NCBI GenBank assembly: GCA_024398815.1
Contig: JAKSIL010000017.1
Coordinates: 1 to 64,000 of the forward strand
Length of the DNA stretch: 64,000 nucleotides
Source of the DNA: Fibrobacter sp.
GTDB taxonomy: Bacteria; Fibrobacterota; Fibrobacteria; Fibrobacterales; Fibrobacteraceae
Direction of reading: 5' to 3'
In this document: positions 1 to 11,500 of the stretch, piece after piece
Layout: every line of letters begins with the position of its first letter
Numbering within the stretch: the stretch's first letter is position 1
The notes under the pieces: generated by a model
The model's database searches: none
Told to the model about the DNA's origin: nothing
What the model saw: the letters and a program-made list of their open reading frames with translations, nothing else
Made by a program: the position numbers and the translations under genes

Positions 1-440
1 TTCTGTTCTTCAGCGGCCTTCTTCTTTGCTTCTTCAGCTTCGGCCTTCTTCTTGGCTTCTTCAGCCTTCTTGGCTTCGGCGGCAGCCTTCTTTTCTTCGG
101 CAGCCTTCTTCTTAGCTTCTGCAGCTTCAGCCTTCTTCTTGGCTTCCTCAGCCTTCTTGGCTTCGGCGGCAGCCTTCTTTTCTTCAGCGGCCTTCTTCTT
201 TGCTTCAGCGGCTTCGGCCTTCTTCTTGGCTTCTTCGGCCTTCTTGGCTTCGAGAGCGGCCTTCTTTTCTTCGGCAGCCTTCTTCTTGGCTTCTTCAGCT
301 TCAGCCTTCAAGCGAGCCTGTTCAGCCTTCTTGGCTTCGAGAGCGGCCTTCTTTTCTTCGGCAGCCTTCTTCTTGGCTTCTTCAGCTTCAGCCTTCAAGC
401 GAGCCTGTTCAGCCTTCTTGGCTTCAAGAGCGGCCTGCTT
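1..440 (-). repeat. 87-bp (29-codon) tandem repeats encoding the coiled-coil tail
   Basis: Near-identical blocks recur at an exact spacing of 87 bases: CTTCGGCGGCAGCC at 74 and 161, and TCGGCAGCCTTCTTCTTGGC at 271 and 358. About five copies fill 1-440. The unit encodes AEEKKAALEAKKAEQARLKA-like sequence. The array continues past the left edge, so copy number cannot be counted. Confidence 0.85.
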
Positions 441-2327
441 TTCAGCAGCAGCCTTGGCCTTGGCTTCGGCAAGTTCGTTCTGCTTCACAGCGGCTTCAGC
501 AAGCTTGGCTTCAGCTTCGGCCTTCTTGGCCTCAGCATTGGCAAGCTTGGCGGCAGCAACAGCAATCAAAGCTTCCTTTTCAATCTGCTTCATGTCCTTG
601 GGAGCAGCAGCTTCGGCAGCAGGAGCTTCCTCAACGGCAGCAGGTGCAGCTTCAACAGCAGCCGGAGCGGCAGTTTCAGCAGCAGGAGTTTCAACAGCAG
701 CGGCAGGTGCGGCACTATCAGCAGCAGGAGCAACAGCACTGTCAGCAACCGGAGCTGCAGCAGAATCAACAACAGCGGCAGTATCAACAACGGCGGAATC
801 AACCGGCACAGCAACAGGAGCAGCCTCAGGAGCCGGAGCAGGAGCTTCGACAACCTTTTCAACAGCAGCAGGAGCAGCAATCACTTCAGCCGGATCTTCA
901 AAGAAGTTCACCTTGGAAAGACCGAACATCATAAGCCAGCTGAGCACAAGACCACCAATACCCATCACAATACCCGTAATAGCCATACCGCGCGTATCGG
1001 TGTAACCCGTAGCGTGAGCCAAAGCGTTAGGAGGCGTAGAAATCGGGAGGCACATACCAAGAGAGCTAGCAAATGCAACAGCAACCATCAAGGAGGTCAC
1101 GCCACCGAGAGGAGCAAGGTTGTCCTTACAAGAAACAGCGACGACAATGAAAATAGGAACAAGCAAACTGGCAGTGGAGGTGTGGCTCATGAAGTTCGCC
1201 ATGAAGAGGCAGATGAAACCGCAACCCACCATGAGAACGAACGGAGACCAGCTGTTGAACGGAATAGCGTTGATGAGGTCCTTGGCAAGACCGGTCTGCT
1301 GCAAACCGAGACCGAGAGCAAAGCCACCAGCCACGAGCCAGAGCACGTCCCAGCTCATTGCATTCAAGTCCTTCTTCGTAATAACACCAGTCAAGGCAAA
1401 CACAGCCATAGGAATCATGGCAATCACGTTATCGTTAAGACCGTGAACCTTGCTACCCGTCACCCAGAGGAGAACGCAGACAGCGAACGTCACATAAACG
1501 ATGATAGCGCGCGGGCTCTTATCAAAACCATCTGCACCTTCAATGTTCAAGTTCATTTCCTTCATCTTGATCGGATAGAGCTTGAGGAGGAGGAGCCATG
1601 CAATGACCATCAAAATAATCACATAAGGAACACCGAATTCCATCCACTGGCCAAAGGAGATATTGAAACCGTTGGCCTGGAGGGCGCCGAGAGCGATGGC
1701 GTTAGGAGGCGTACCGATCGGGGTACCCATACCACCGATGTTGGCGCCAAGAGGAATGGCGAGAGCGAAAGCGGCTTTACCGCGGTCACTTTCATCGAAC
1801 AACTTGAGCACCGGTCCCAAGATGGCGAGCATCATGGCGGCGGTAGCGGTGTTGCTCATGAACATGGAGAACACGGCCGTAATAATCATGAGGCCGAGAA
1901 GCACCCACTTCGGGTTCTTGCCGAACGGCTTCAGGAGCACGCGGGCAAGGTTCTTGTCCATGTTGTACTTGCAAGCTGCGGAGGCAAGGAAGAAGCCACC
2001 CAGGAAGAGCATGATGACAGGATCCGCGAAGGTTGCCATGATGGCCTTGAACTTGATGGGTTCAACACCTTCGACGCGGAACGGCATGAGGGCAGAGTTC
2101 GACAGCGTGAAAATCATCAGCACGATGACGAACATGGAGGTGGACCAAATCGGGAACGGTTGGAGAATCCAGAAAAGAGCGGCCATCACGAAAATGGCGA
2201 TGACGCGGATTTCAAGAGGGTTCAACGCTGTATCACCGACGAATCCGAGAGCTTCGTACGGGACGAAAAGAGCTGCGATGGCGAGCACCGAAGCAATGAT
2301 GAGTTTGATGAATTTTGCTTTTGTCAT
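1..2327 (-). CDS. DASS/SLC13-family anion (dicarboxylate) transporter with coiled-coil C-terminal tail, partial (3' end outside window)
   Basis: This gene reads leftwards from an ATG at 2327 and is still open at base 1, so at least 775 residues are encoded. The first ~475 residues are a polytopic membrane protein of the divalent anion:Na+ symporter family. Visible family motifs are MSNTATA (~residue 155) with GGMGTPIGTPPN (~197-208), and the inverted-repeat counterpart SHTSTA (~380) with PISTPPNA (~426-433); these SNT/TPPN pairs form the substrate and Na+ sites in known members. Probable substrates are C4-dicarboxylates such as succinate, a main Fibrobacter fermentation product; this is inference. 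After the last membrane segment comes a Pro/Ala/Val-rich linker (~490-575), then a charged Ala/Glu/Lys coiled coil (~580 onward) encoded by 87-bp repeats. Such a tail is not usual in the family. AAAGGAAC upstream of the ATG serves as ribosome binding site. Confidence 0.9.
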   Translation of the reverse strand, partial: MTKAKFIKLIIASVLAIAALFVPYEALGFVGDTALNPLEIRVIAIFVMAALFWILQPFPIWSTSMFVIVLMIFTLSNSALMPFRVEGVEPIKFKAIMATFADPVIMLFLGGFFLASAACKYNMDKNLARVLLKPFGKNPKWVLLGLMIITAVFSMFMSNTATAAMMLAILGPVLKLFDESDRGKAAFALAIPLGANIGGMGTPIGTPPNAIALGALQANGFNISFGQWMEFGVPYVIILMVIAWLLLLKLYPIKMKEMNLNIEGADGFDKSPRAIIVYVTFAVCVLLWVTGSKVHGLNDNVIAMIPMAVFALTGVITKKDLNAMSWDVLWLVAGGFALGLGLQQTGLAKDLINAIPFNSWSPFVLMVGCGFICLFMANFMSHTSTASLLVPIFIVVAVSCKDNLAPLGGVTSLMVAVAFASSLGMCLPISTPPNALAHATGYTDTRGMAITGIVMGIGGLVLSWLMMFGLSKVNFFEDPAEVIAAPAAVEKVVEAPAPAPEAAPVAVPVDSAVVDTAAVVDSAAAPVADSAVAPAADSAAPAAAVETPAAETAAPAAVEAAPAAVEEAPAAEAAAPKDMKQIEKEALIAVAAAKLANAEAKKAEAEAKLAEAAVKQNELAEAKAKAAAEKQAALEAKKAEQARLKAEAEEAKKKAAEEKKAALEAKKAEQARLKAEAEEAKKKAAEEKKAALEAKKAEEAKKKAEAAEAKKKAAEEKKAAAEAKKAEEAKKKAEAAEAKKKAAEEKKAAAEAKKAEEAKKKAEAEEAKKKAAEEQ

Positions 2328-2353
2328 ACTGTTCCTTTCATTCTGAACGCGCG

Positions 2354-2361
2354 CAAATTTA
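2354..2361 (-). promoter_or_regulatory. TAAATTTG, candidate -10 element of the DASS transporter gene
   Basis: TAAATTTG lies 27 bases upstream of the transporter ATG and fits the TAnnTTTG form seen before other genes here. No convincing -35 hexamer is seen at 17 bases. Confidence 0.4.
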
Positions 2362-2419
2362 GTAATTATAATCACATTCGGCTATCCCCCAAAAAAATAA
2401 CGGACCCCACCTTCTTCTC

Positions 2420-2455
2420 AAAAAAAAATAATCTACGCAAATCATGCGTAGATTA
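2420..2455 (-). terminator. Rho-independent terminator after the 3961-aa surface protein gene
   Basis: On the minus strand an 11-bp perfect stem (TAATCTACGCA / TGCGTAGATTA, 5-base loop) is followed by a run of T. It sits ~87 bases after the stop codon at 2542, inside the 214-bp gap before the transporter gene. Confidence 0.85.
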
Positions 2456-2541
2456 CATTTTGATTTATTTTGGCGATTTCGGCCAAACTAGGCTATTTCC
2501 AGCCAAATTTGACCATTTTCGCAAGTTTTGCCCGATTTTCG

Positions 2542-5500
2542 TTACTTGACCACGACCTTTCCGGCACTCATCTGACTACCAGCGCGTACACGGAGCATGT
2601 AGAGACCAGTCTTGGGAGCTTCGAAAGCAAGCTTGTTGGTTCCGGCGACGGCCTTCGCATTTACCGTGGCAATCACGTGGCCCTTCATGTCCATAAGGTC
2701 GACTCGGGTCTTAGCACCGGCCAGGGCCTTGTCGGCGATGAACGACACATTGAGTTCCCTACCCACCTTTGCAGCACGAAGGTTGCGGACCTCGCCCACG
2801 ACCACAGTATTGGCGGTAGGTGCAACACGCACGGTAGCATACTTGGCGCGCGTTGTCAAGGAAACATCCAGTTCCTCGTTTTCGCCAACTTCAGAGGTCT
2901 TGCCGTCGATAGTCACGAACACCTTGTAGCCGTACTGGCGGATTTCAGAAACGCCCTTGAACGAGAGGAACCCGCGACGGTTGCTTGTAGCACTCAAAGC
3001 GACCTTCCATTCATTTTCACTAGCCGGCGCCTTCACGGACTTGGCCAACGCACGGTTGCCGTCCATGATGGAGAGGCTTACGTGGTTACCCAGACTTGCA
3101 GGAGGTTCTTCAGCCGTAAACGGCTTATTGGAAACGCCAAGCATATTCCAGGCGTCGGTCCTTCCGGCACCATCCTTGAGCACCATTTGCAGCGACCAGC
3201 TGTCGGCACTAGCAGCCTTTGCCAAGGCTCTGGACTTTTCAAGAGCAGAACCACCGAGAGTATCGGTGCCAAGGGAATCCGTTCCGACAGAATCCGTCAA
3301 GACAACAGCATCGGCCTTAAAGATGGGCTTGGAAGGCACCGTCCATTCAGTCGGGCCGGAAACCTTCACCCACACAGCCTCGTAAGGACCGATAGTTTCA
3401 ACTTCCTTGTAGTCGGCAGACAAAGCATCGTACTTCCAGAACGAAATCGGAGCCTCTTCGTTACCGTCAGCCTTATCGGCAGGCTTGTCGCCAAACAAGT
3501 CCATAGCCCAGCCGTGGGGGTTCGCAACCAAATTCCAACCGCTATTCAAGCTGTCCAGTTTCCAGACCACGTCGGAATTGTCGTCTTCGTAATCGGTACG
3601 AAGCGGCACAGTCCTACCCTGGAGAGAGCTGTACCAGAAGCCGCGATCCTTTACAATTTCGTCACCGCGTTCAAATGCCCTGTACTGCCAGAATTCAGCG
3701 GCAACAGTCGATTCATCCCACCAGTAGAACTGGGCATCGTCATCCCAGACAAGGGCGCTTGTATCGATAGCGGCAAGCGAAATCATCTGCCAACCATCAG
3801 CCACCACCGCGGCAACCTCCGAAACAACCGTGAAGCTCGTGTCGAACGCAAAGCTTTCACGATCGTCAAAGATGGAGAATTCCACGCTGTACGAACCGAC
3901 GGCCACGGGGAACAAATCCCACGAGCTCTCGAACGACGACGGGATGGAATCCGCAAACACGGTATCGACAACGACCGTTCCAGCCGAATCGATAACCACT
4001 GCAGAGAGCGAAGCTCCGCGAGTCACTTCGAAATCACTCGTAGTAAAGCTAAACCTGACCGCATTTCCGCTCTGCACAAAGTCCGCCTTCACGAATTCCA
4101 GAGGCGTGTGGTTGGCCTTGCCAAAGTAAGCCTTGAATTCCGTATTGTAAAGCGTTCTCGGCAAGGAACCGTTTTCGAACGTCACATGGCGGAATTCGTC
4201 GTCGCCAATGCGGGTGACCACGAGAGAATCAAGCATGTAACTAGAGTCAGGAACCGAGCGCACAAAGAACTGCAAGCCATTTACAATCTTCGGCAAAAGA
4301 ATCGAGCCGTCTTCGGCAAACGGATGCACGACAGGTTCAGCATCGGCGGCTCCAGTAATTTCTTCCAAGAGAATAGAACCGTTTTCAGATGCCAACTGGA
4401 TGCGGTTATACGTTTCGCACTGTTCCGCGTCACCCCAAACGGCATACATCTTGAAATAGCCCTTGGAGCTGCGTTCACCGGATTCCTTGAATGCCGCCGC
4501 CAAATCGGAGTTGAACTGCGTAAACACAGGTTCTCCATTTTCAACAGCAGATTTCAAAGCCCAGCCCACAACGCAAGTCGTAGTGGAGTACACAAGCATC
4601 GGCAAGTCGAGCACGGTATTCTCGTCACCAAGCACGAACTTCGAAGAGTCCATCCAGTCGCTGCCATAGAACACCGGTTCAGCGGACGTGTTCGTATTGA
4701 ATACGATACCGTAAATTTCAGCCTCGGTAGGCACAGTAAGTTCAACATCCTTATCCACAAGCAAATCGCCATTGACAAGAGACGGTCCGACAAGTCCGTT
4801 TTCGTCCACGACGTACAAGGAATCGGCATCAATAGCGGAATAGCCGCCAATCAGCATGTAAGAAGCCTTGAACTTAAGGCCGCCCTCCACTATCGGAACA
4901 GGCAGGCCAGCCTGCGGAACTTCGTACTTCATAATTTCATCATCGGCGACCTGCGAAAGCGTAAGGCTACCGATTTCCGCTTCGGCGAAGGTCACCATGA
5001 AGGTTTCCACATTTGCCGTAGTGTCCCAAATAGCATAAAGGGTATTCTCTACCTTGCCTTCCTCGAATTCAGCCACAAGACCCAAGGTCAACTTATCGAA
5101 CGCTTCCGAGACATCGGCATCCTTTTTCGAAGACCAACCCACAAGCGTGGCATCAGCACGATAAATACCCTTGGGCAACACGACAACATCGTCATCAAGA
5201 GTCATTTCCGCAGTACGCTTCCAGCCGTCGCCGAAGTACACATACGAGTCACCACCATTCACGTCGTAAGTGAGCCTAAACTTGTCTGCACTCACCGTCG
5301 CACGCAAAGCAGTGTTAGCCGCGATAACCATCGAGGTTCCGTTTTCGGCAGAATCAATCACAGCATCGCCGACTTCCATGAACAGGGATTCGCCCTCCGT
5401 CAAAGTATATCCCGGGTTTTCGACGAACTTCACATTAAAGGTAAGTCCACTTGCCGAAACAGGAATCAAGGTTCCCTTGGAATCGACCTTCACTGCAGGC

Positions 5501-8500
5501 AGGTCAACACCATTGACAGTCTGGGTCAATTCAAAGACGCCGTTTTGACCATTCTTAGAAACCACCGTATAGTTGTCAGAGCAGTAGCCATCCCAAACGG
5601 CATACAACGTATTCGAAGGCAAACCAAGAGACTGGATCTGGTTCAAGGCCGCAGCAAATTCACTATCGAACTTCTTGTAGCCCTTGCTACTCGTTGCCGC
5701 CAAAGACCATCCCTTGAAGCAAGCGTCCGTACGATACAATTCGCTGGGGAACATCGGATTGGCGCTAGCCGAGAATGAACCGGAGCTCACCCAATCGTTT
5801 CCAAAGAACACATGCGCACTCCCCGCATTCGTATTCAAAGCAAACTCGTAGCCATCCGGAACAACCACGGCACCCACAGAGACAGACGACTTCACAGTAA
5901 GGCGACTGTTTTCAAGTTCAACATCACCATTGAAGGCATCCCTTGTAAACAACGGATTCAATCCGCTCGTGATATAGCCAGTCTTCGGAGTAAACGAAGC
6001 CGTAAAGTTGAGACCGCCATCGACAGCGGGCACCTTCAGACCGGCATCGCTCACCGCGAACCTGGCCGTATCACCACCGACAAACTGCAACAGCGAAAGA
6101 GTTCCCGACGTGGGAGTAATATTCGTTACGACATACGGACTCGTCGTATCGGCAGCCCACACAGCGAGCAACGAAACCGTATCGGCATCCGACGCAAAGA
6201 GTTCTCTGTGGAACTCGTCGATCAAGGTATCGTTGAACACGCGGTACACACGACCGCCGTCCTGCAATTCCCACCCGGCCAACTTGTAGCCGACACGGTA
6301 AATGTTCATTGGAAGTTCACGATCACCGTAATTCATGAGAACGTCAAACTCCGTCAAGCTTTTCCAACCGTTTCCATAGAACACGTCGTACGCATTCTGG
6401 TCAAAGTAGACCACATAAGTCTTAGCCTTGACAGGAGCCTTCACAATCGCATCGGAAACGACCTGCATTTCGCCATTCACCAAAGCCTTCAATTTATCGC
6501 CCCTGGCATTGACTTCATAGAAGTAGCTATCGTCATCCAAGGCGATGCCATCATTAGGCTTGAATTCTGCGACAAACTTCAAATCGCTCTTATAGGGCAC
6601 TTTCAGTGTATCTGCAGTAACAGCGTAAGCAAACTTTTCTCCGTCGATCGTTGTTGTCAAGTAGAGTTCGCCATCCGAAAGGCTTGCCGAAGTCACATTG
6701 AAAATCGTCTGATTGCAATTTTCAGTATTCCAAACTGCGTAAAGCACTAGGGCGCCATCAACGGAATCAGCAACAGACGTCTTGAGAGAGCCCACAAGGG
6801 CGGTATCAAACGTATCTATAGCTTCGTCAACCAAGGCATCCTTCTTCAAGGACCATCCGGCAAGGCACGCGTCAAGACGATATCCCGACATCGGGAAAGC
6901 TCTCTGCTGCAGCGGCATGTCAGCATAGTATTCTGCATTGATTTTCCAAGACGAGCCAAAGTAAACAACATCCTGAGTATTCACGTCAAAATGGAACATT
7001 GTCGCCACCGGGGAAACCGTTGCTTTCAATGTAACATTCGTCGCAGAGACTTCAAGAACGCCGTCATTCAATGCTACCGGGGAACCGTCGTCGGTATTGA
7101 CAACACTTACACCGGCGATCTCGTCGTACTCATACAAGCCGGCCTTGGGTACGAATCCCAAAGTAAAGGCAAAGCCGCCATCGACAGGCACCTTGGCGCC
7201 TTCGTCCGGCACAAGGTACACATTTCCATTCTGGCTCAACGTAAACGAGCCCTTGCCCGGTTCAGACGAAGCAATCGTCATGCTATTCAGTACGCATCCG
7301 TCCTCTTCGCTCTGCCATACGGCATACAGCACCGGAACGCCGTTCACGGAGTCCACAGAGGCAGCATTCACAAAGCCCGCGGCAAATGCGTCATTGAACA
7401 TTTCAAAGCCTTCGCCATAGGCCGCATCCTTATCCCAGGACCAGCCGGCAAAGCAACCCGCACCGGAAACAGGCGCAGGGAATGTCCTAGCAGCTTCGGC
7501 ATCGGACATCTTGAATGTCTTTTGATCGGTCCAATCGTTCAGGTGGAACACGCTCGTTCCATTGTCGTTAAAGGCGAACGTAAATGTTGACACATCGGCA
7601 GAGGCCGTCAGCACGACATTTTCAGAAATTTCAAGATATCCATTCACTGTAAGCGGCACAAAATCCGTACTGCCTTCGGAGGCATAGTAAATCTTGCTAT
7701 CGGTTTCGTTCAAAACGTACCCAGGATTAGCCTTAAGGCGAACACCCGTGAATATGACAGCGGAATCCGGTTCAACCCTTCCCGGCACGGGGATTAGCAA
7801 ATCCTGGTTGCTCAAACGAGCCGTCACGGAATCCACGCCATCCACATTCTGGAGGAATTCAATAGTAACCTTGCCCTTGAGAGTGTCGGGGAGGCTAACG
7901 ACATACGAATCGCCAGATACAAACAACGGGCAGTTTCCGTCAGACCACACGGCATAAAGCGTGTCAGCCTCAAGATTCGATGCCTTACGAGATTCATAGT
8001 CGAGAATGAACTGCGGCGTCACATATTTGTACACAGGCGTATTTGCATCGACAGTCTTTTCGAAGGACCACTCACGATCACTGCAATACCCGAACTTGAT
8101 AAGGAATCCTGCATCCAAGGCGCTGTAGCCGTAATCCTCGGACACCGCATTCGAAATCACGCCGTATTCGCCCGCTTTTCCATTGACCTTCCATGCTGGA
8201 GCGTAGAGCGCATTTTCGGCATTGGCGTTAAATACGAACTTGTAATCCTTTTTCTTGGATTGCACATAAGGCTTACGAAGCTCAACCTTTTCCAATCCGT
8301 TGAAATCTACAACCGTATTGGCGTCAACGTTTGTGAGAGAGTATTGTCCCACAACCTGCACCGTGTCATTTCCTGCGACTTCGGGATCGAATTCAAAATA
8401 TTCATCGAAATCGGTTCCCGGAGCGAACTTCACATAGGCTTTAATCACCTCAGGGATGTCAATCGGAGCGTCGCCGGACACCGTGAAAATTTTCGTCTCT

Positions 8501-11500
8501 TCGCCATTGACCCGCTGAATCAATTCAAACGTACCGAAGTTTTCTGGGTAACCGGTTTGCACACTAATCATGTCCTCAAACTCAGGGCAAGGTGCAATCG
8601 GATTTTCATCCCATATAGCATAGAGTTTCCTGTAATCAACTCCGTCCTGAGTTTCAATCATGGCGTTCTTGAGTTCAGCAATCAAAGCCTCGTTGTCAGA
8701 AAGATTTCCTGTGTAGCCAACAACTCCATAAGGAGAAATGCTCCACCCGACAAAGCAAGCGCCGTCCATACGGACTAGGCTGCCCAAGTCATCTTCTTCA
8801 CCATAGGCGAAGCTACGGAAGGATTCCCAGTCAGACTCGCTGCGAATAACCGGTTTATCCGTATTATCGACAAAGGCGAAGTTGTACTTGTTTTGAGAAC
8901 TGCTCCAGGTGACGCCATACGTGAACTCAGCCTCTTCATGTCCAAGCTTATAGGAGCCGTCCGTTTCGGCACTTACGATATTAGAGCTCTCCTTGACGAC
9001 GGGTTCCGTCGTAGAATACCCAGTCTTGCTCCGGGGAAGCAGGAAGATGTTATACTTCTTGACACCGAGTTTGATATGCACTCCGTCAACCGAAATGGTA
9101 TCGTGCCACAAGGTATCGGAGCCCAGCACCTGATAGGCGGAAAGCCAGGAATTTTCATCCTGTGTCAAAGCCTTCAACGTAAATGTATATTGCGGTTCAA
9201 CACAACCGGCGCCGCGTTCTCTCCATTCAGCGACAAGACCGGTAGGATAGTTGGGGTCAAGGCTCAGGTTAGCCAAGTCTTCATACGTGACAGACGTGAA
9301 CACTCCCTCGTTGCCATCCTTGTCAATCATGCGCCAGCCCATAAAGCACTTGTCGGTATGGTAGGGACTCCACAAATTACCATTGAAATCCTCACGAGCA
9401 AAGGTCTGCTCTGCGACCGCGGTTTCCGGAATAAAGACTTTACCGCTGTCACCTTCGAGAAGTCCAAGATCATACTTCACGTAGTAAGGGCCATCTAGCC
9501 TAAATTTCGCATGAAGGACCTTATTGTCGTCAACAATCACGGTATCGCCTTCGAACATGACCGTAGTACGGACACCGTTCATCACAGGCTCTTCGTACCA
9601 AACCTTGTCTAGGCGATAGCCATCTTCAGGAGCAGCCTCTACAACAAATACAAACGGGATTTCCACCTTCGGCACATTAAGAACATACGGATATTGAGAA
9701 TTTTCTCCGCCGCTAATATCCTCAAAACTATGTTCTATGCGTTCGGCGAAAGCATCATCCGTCGTGTCTATGGAGCCTAGGTATTGAACAAGCTTGATGG
9801 TTCCATGCCCGGCGCCATTATCCAAGTAAACATGCATAAAAACATCTATCGGGAAACAATCCCGATCATTGAAAACGGGATACAGCGTATTTACGTCATC
9901 CTCGTCTCCCGTATAATCTTTCAAGAAAATGTAATCCCAGCCTTTGGACTTTGCACTATCAATTAACTCATCAAGATCATGTACGCCAACAAAGTCACCA
10001 ACCGGCAAATCGGATTCACTGTTCAAGTTCCCTTGGGGAGTCCAGGTGGCGCACCCTCGGCTAGAATAAACCTTGGGGAAATTTCTTTCGGTGTCATCCG
10101 CGGAAACGACAAACTGTTTTTCCCACGGTATTTCTCCCCATTCCGGAGTTGTATTGGCATCATACGCAATAAACACATCGTTTGTTTTTGTGAGTGACAA
10201 AGCCTTTTGCAGCGAAGCGAACTTGAATGCAAAATTTTTAGGCGTATACCTTGGCACAAGGTAAATGCTGTCACCCATGCACAGCGGGTTCAAGCGAAGA
10301 ACGTCTCTTTTATTGCCGTCCTTGTCTACAACATCCCTTAGCAGGCCCCATTCTGAGTCCGGACCCTGGACACGGCTTCCGCAGACAATGGTGGCAAAAT
10401 CACCATTAACTTGGGTTTCAAAATTTTCCCTTGCATACGAATTCCCTTTATATGTAAACAACGCACTTCCATTCGTCAAATCCGGAGCAAATTCAAGCAA
10501 TTCCATATCGTAACCGAAATCAGGCTTCAGTTCAATGTCAAATGTCAAGGTATCGTTTGTCCTGGGCAACGGCATAAAGAACGAACGCGAGTCACTACTA
10601 TAGTAAGGACTTACCTTATCAACCCTCTCTTCAAGATAGTTGACAGAAAGAGTGTCTCCAGTCGTTTTGTCGCGCTGGGTCAGCTGAACCGCACCATGAT
10701 AGTTGTTTGCGTAATCCGGATTAACATTACTACCATCATAACTTGATATCGCACACATGTCATCAATCGATTCTGCGAACGCACACTCAGGAATCAATCG
10801 CAAATGAACTGTAGGGCGAGAAGCATCGTTTTCTCGATTCCATTCAACTGCCGCAGGCAGCGCCTCGTTCTCCTCAAGTCCATGTTCCGAGATAATCTCT
10901 GCGGTCACGCTATTGACGCTTTTACCGTCCCATATCCAAGCGCCACCATTCATTTCTGTTGGAACTTCATTGCTGACAAAGTGGAAGACTTTAGCCACAT
11001 CGTTTGCACTCACTGTTGAATCCGCCTTGTACAAGCCGTACACGTACGGCAGGCCCTCGTCAACATGAATCTGCATATCGGCGTCGTGACCATACACAAG
11101 CATATAAGCCGACTCGTTTTTCCCCATTTCGTCGTCATCGTTCTGGTAAATATGTTTTGGATATCCATTACTTTCAATCTTAGACTGAAGTTCATCGAGT
11201 TTCAAATCGTAATCCAGATAGTAGTTCAGCTTCCTTCCGTCCGGAGTAACGAAAACATACTGAGTGTAATCGGCATTATTCCACGCTCCAGCTTTCACTA
11301 AAGCCTTGTATAGGGAGTCAATGTACACGGTATCGGCGGAAGATTCTTCTACCAGGGGAATTTCTATAACCTTGCCATTACCGGGATTACGGAGGATGTT
11401 TTTCAGGGCTACCGCCAAAGCATCCGCATTTTCATATTCACTTACAGGTGAAAGATTGATGTTGTCTGTACCAGAAGGATTTCCACATATTAAATAATAG

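Noticed and set aside
52-1005. Ala/Ser/Phe-rich open frame on the plus strand at the left end
   Set aside because: It is the complement of the coiled-coil tail of the DASS transporter, which is open from the ATG at 2327 to base 1.
2470-5778. 1102-codon open frame antisense to the 3961-aa gene
   Set aside because: Shadow of the repeat-rich surface protein gene; no domain recognised and it runs through the terminator region.
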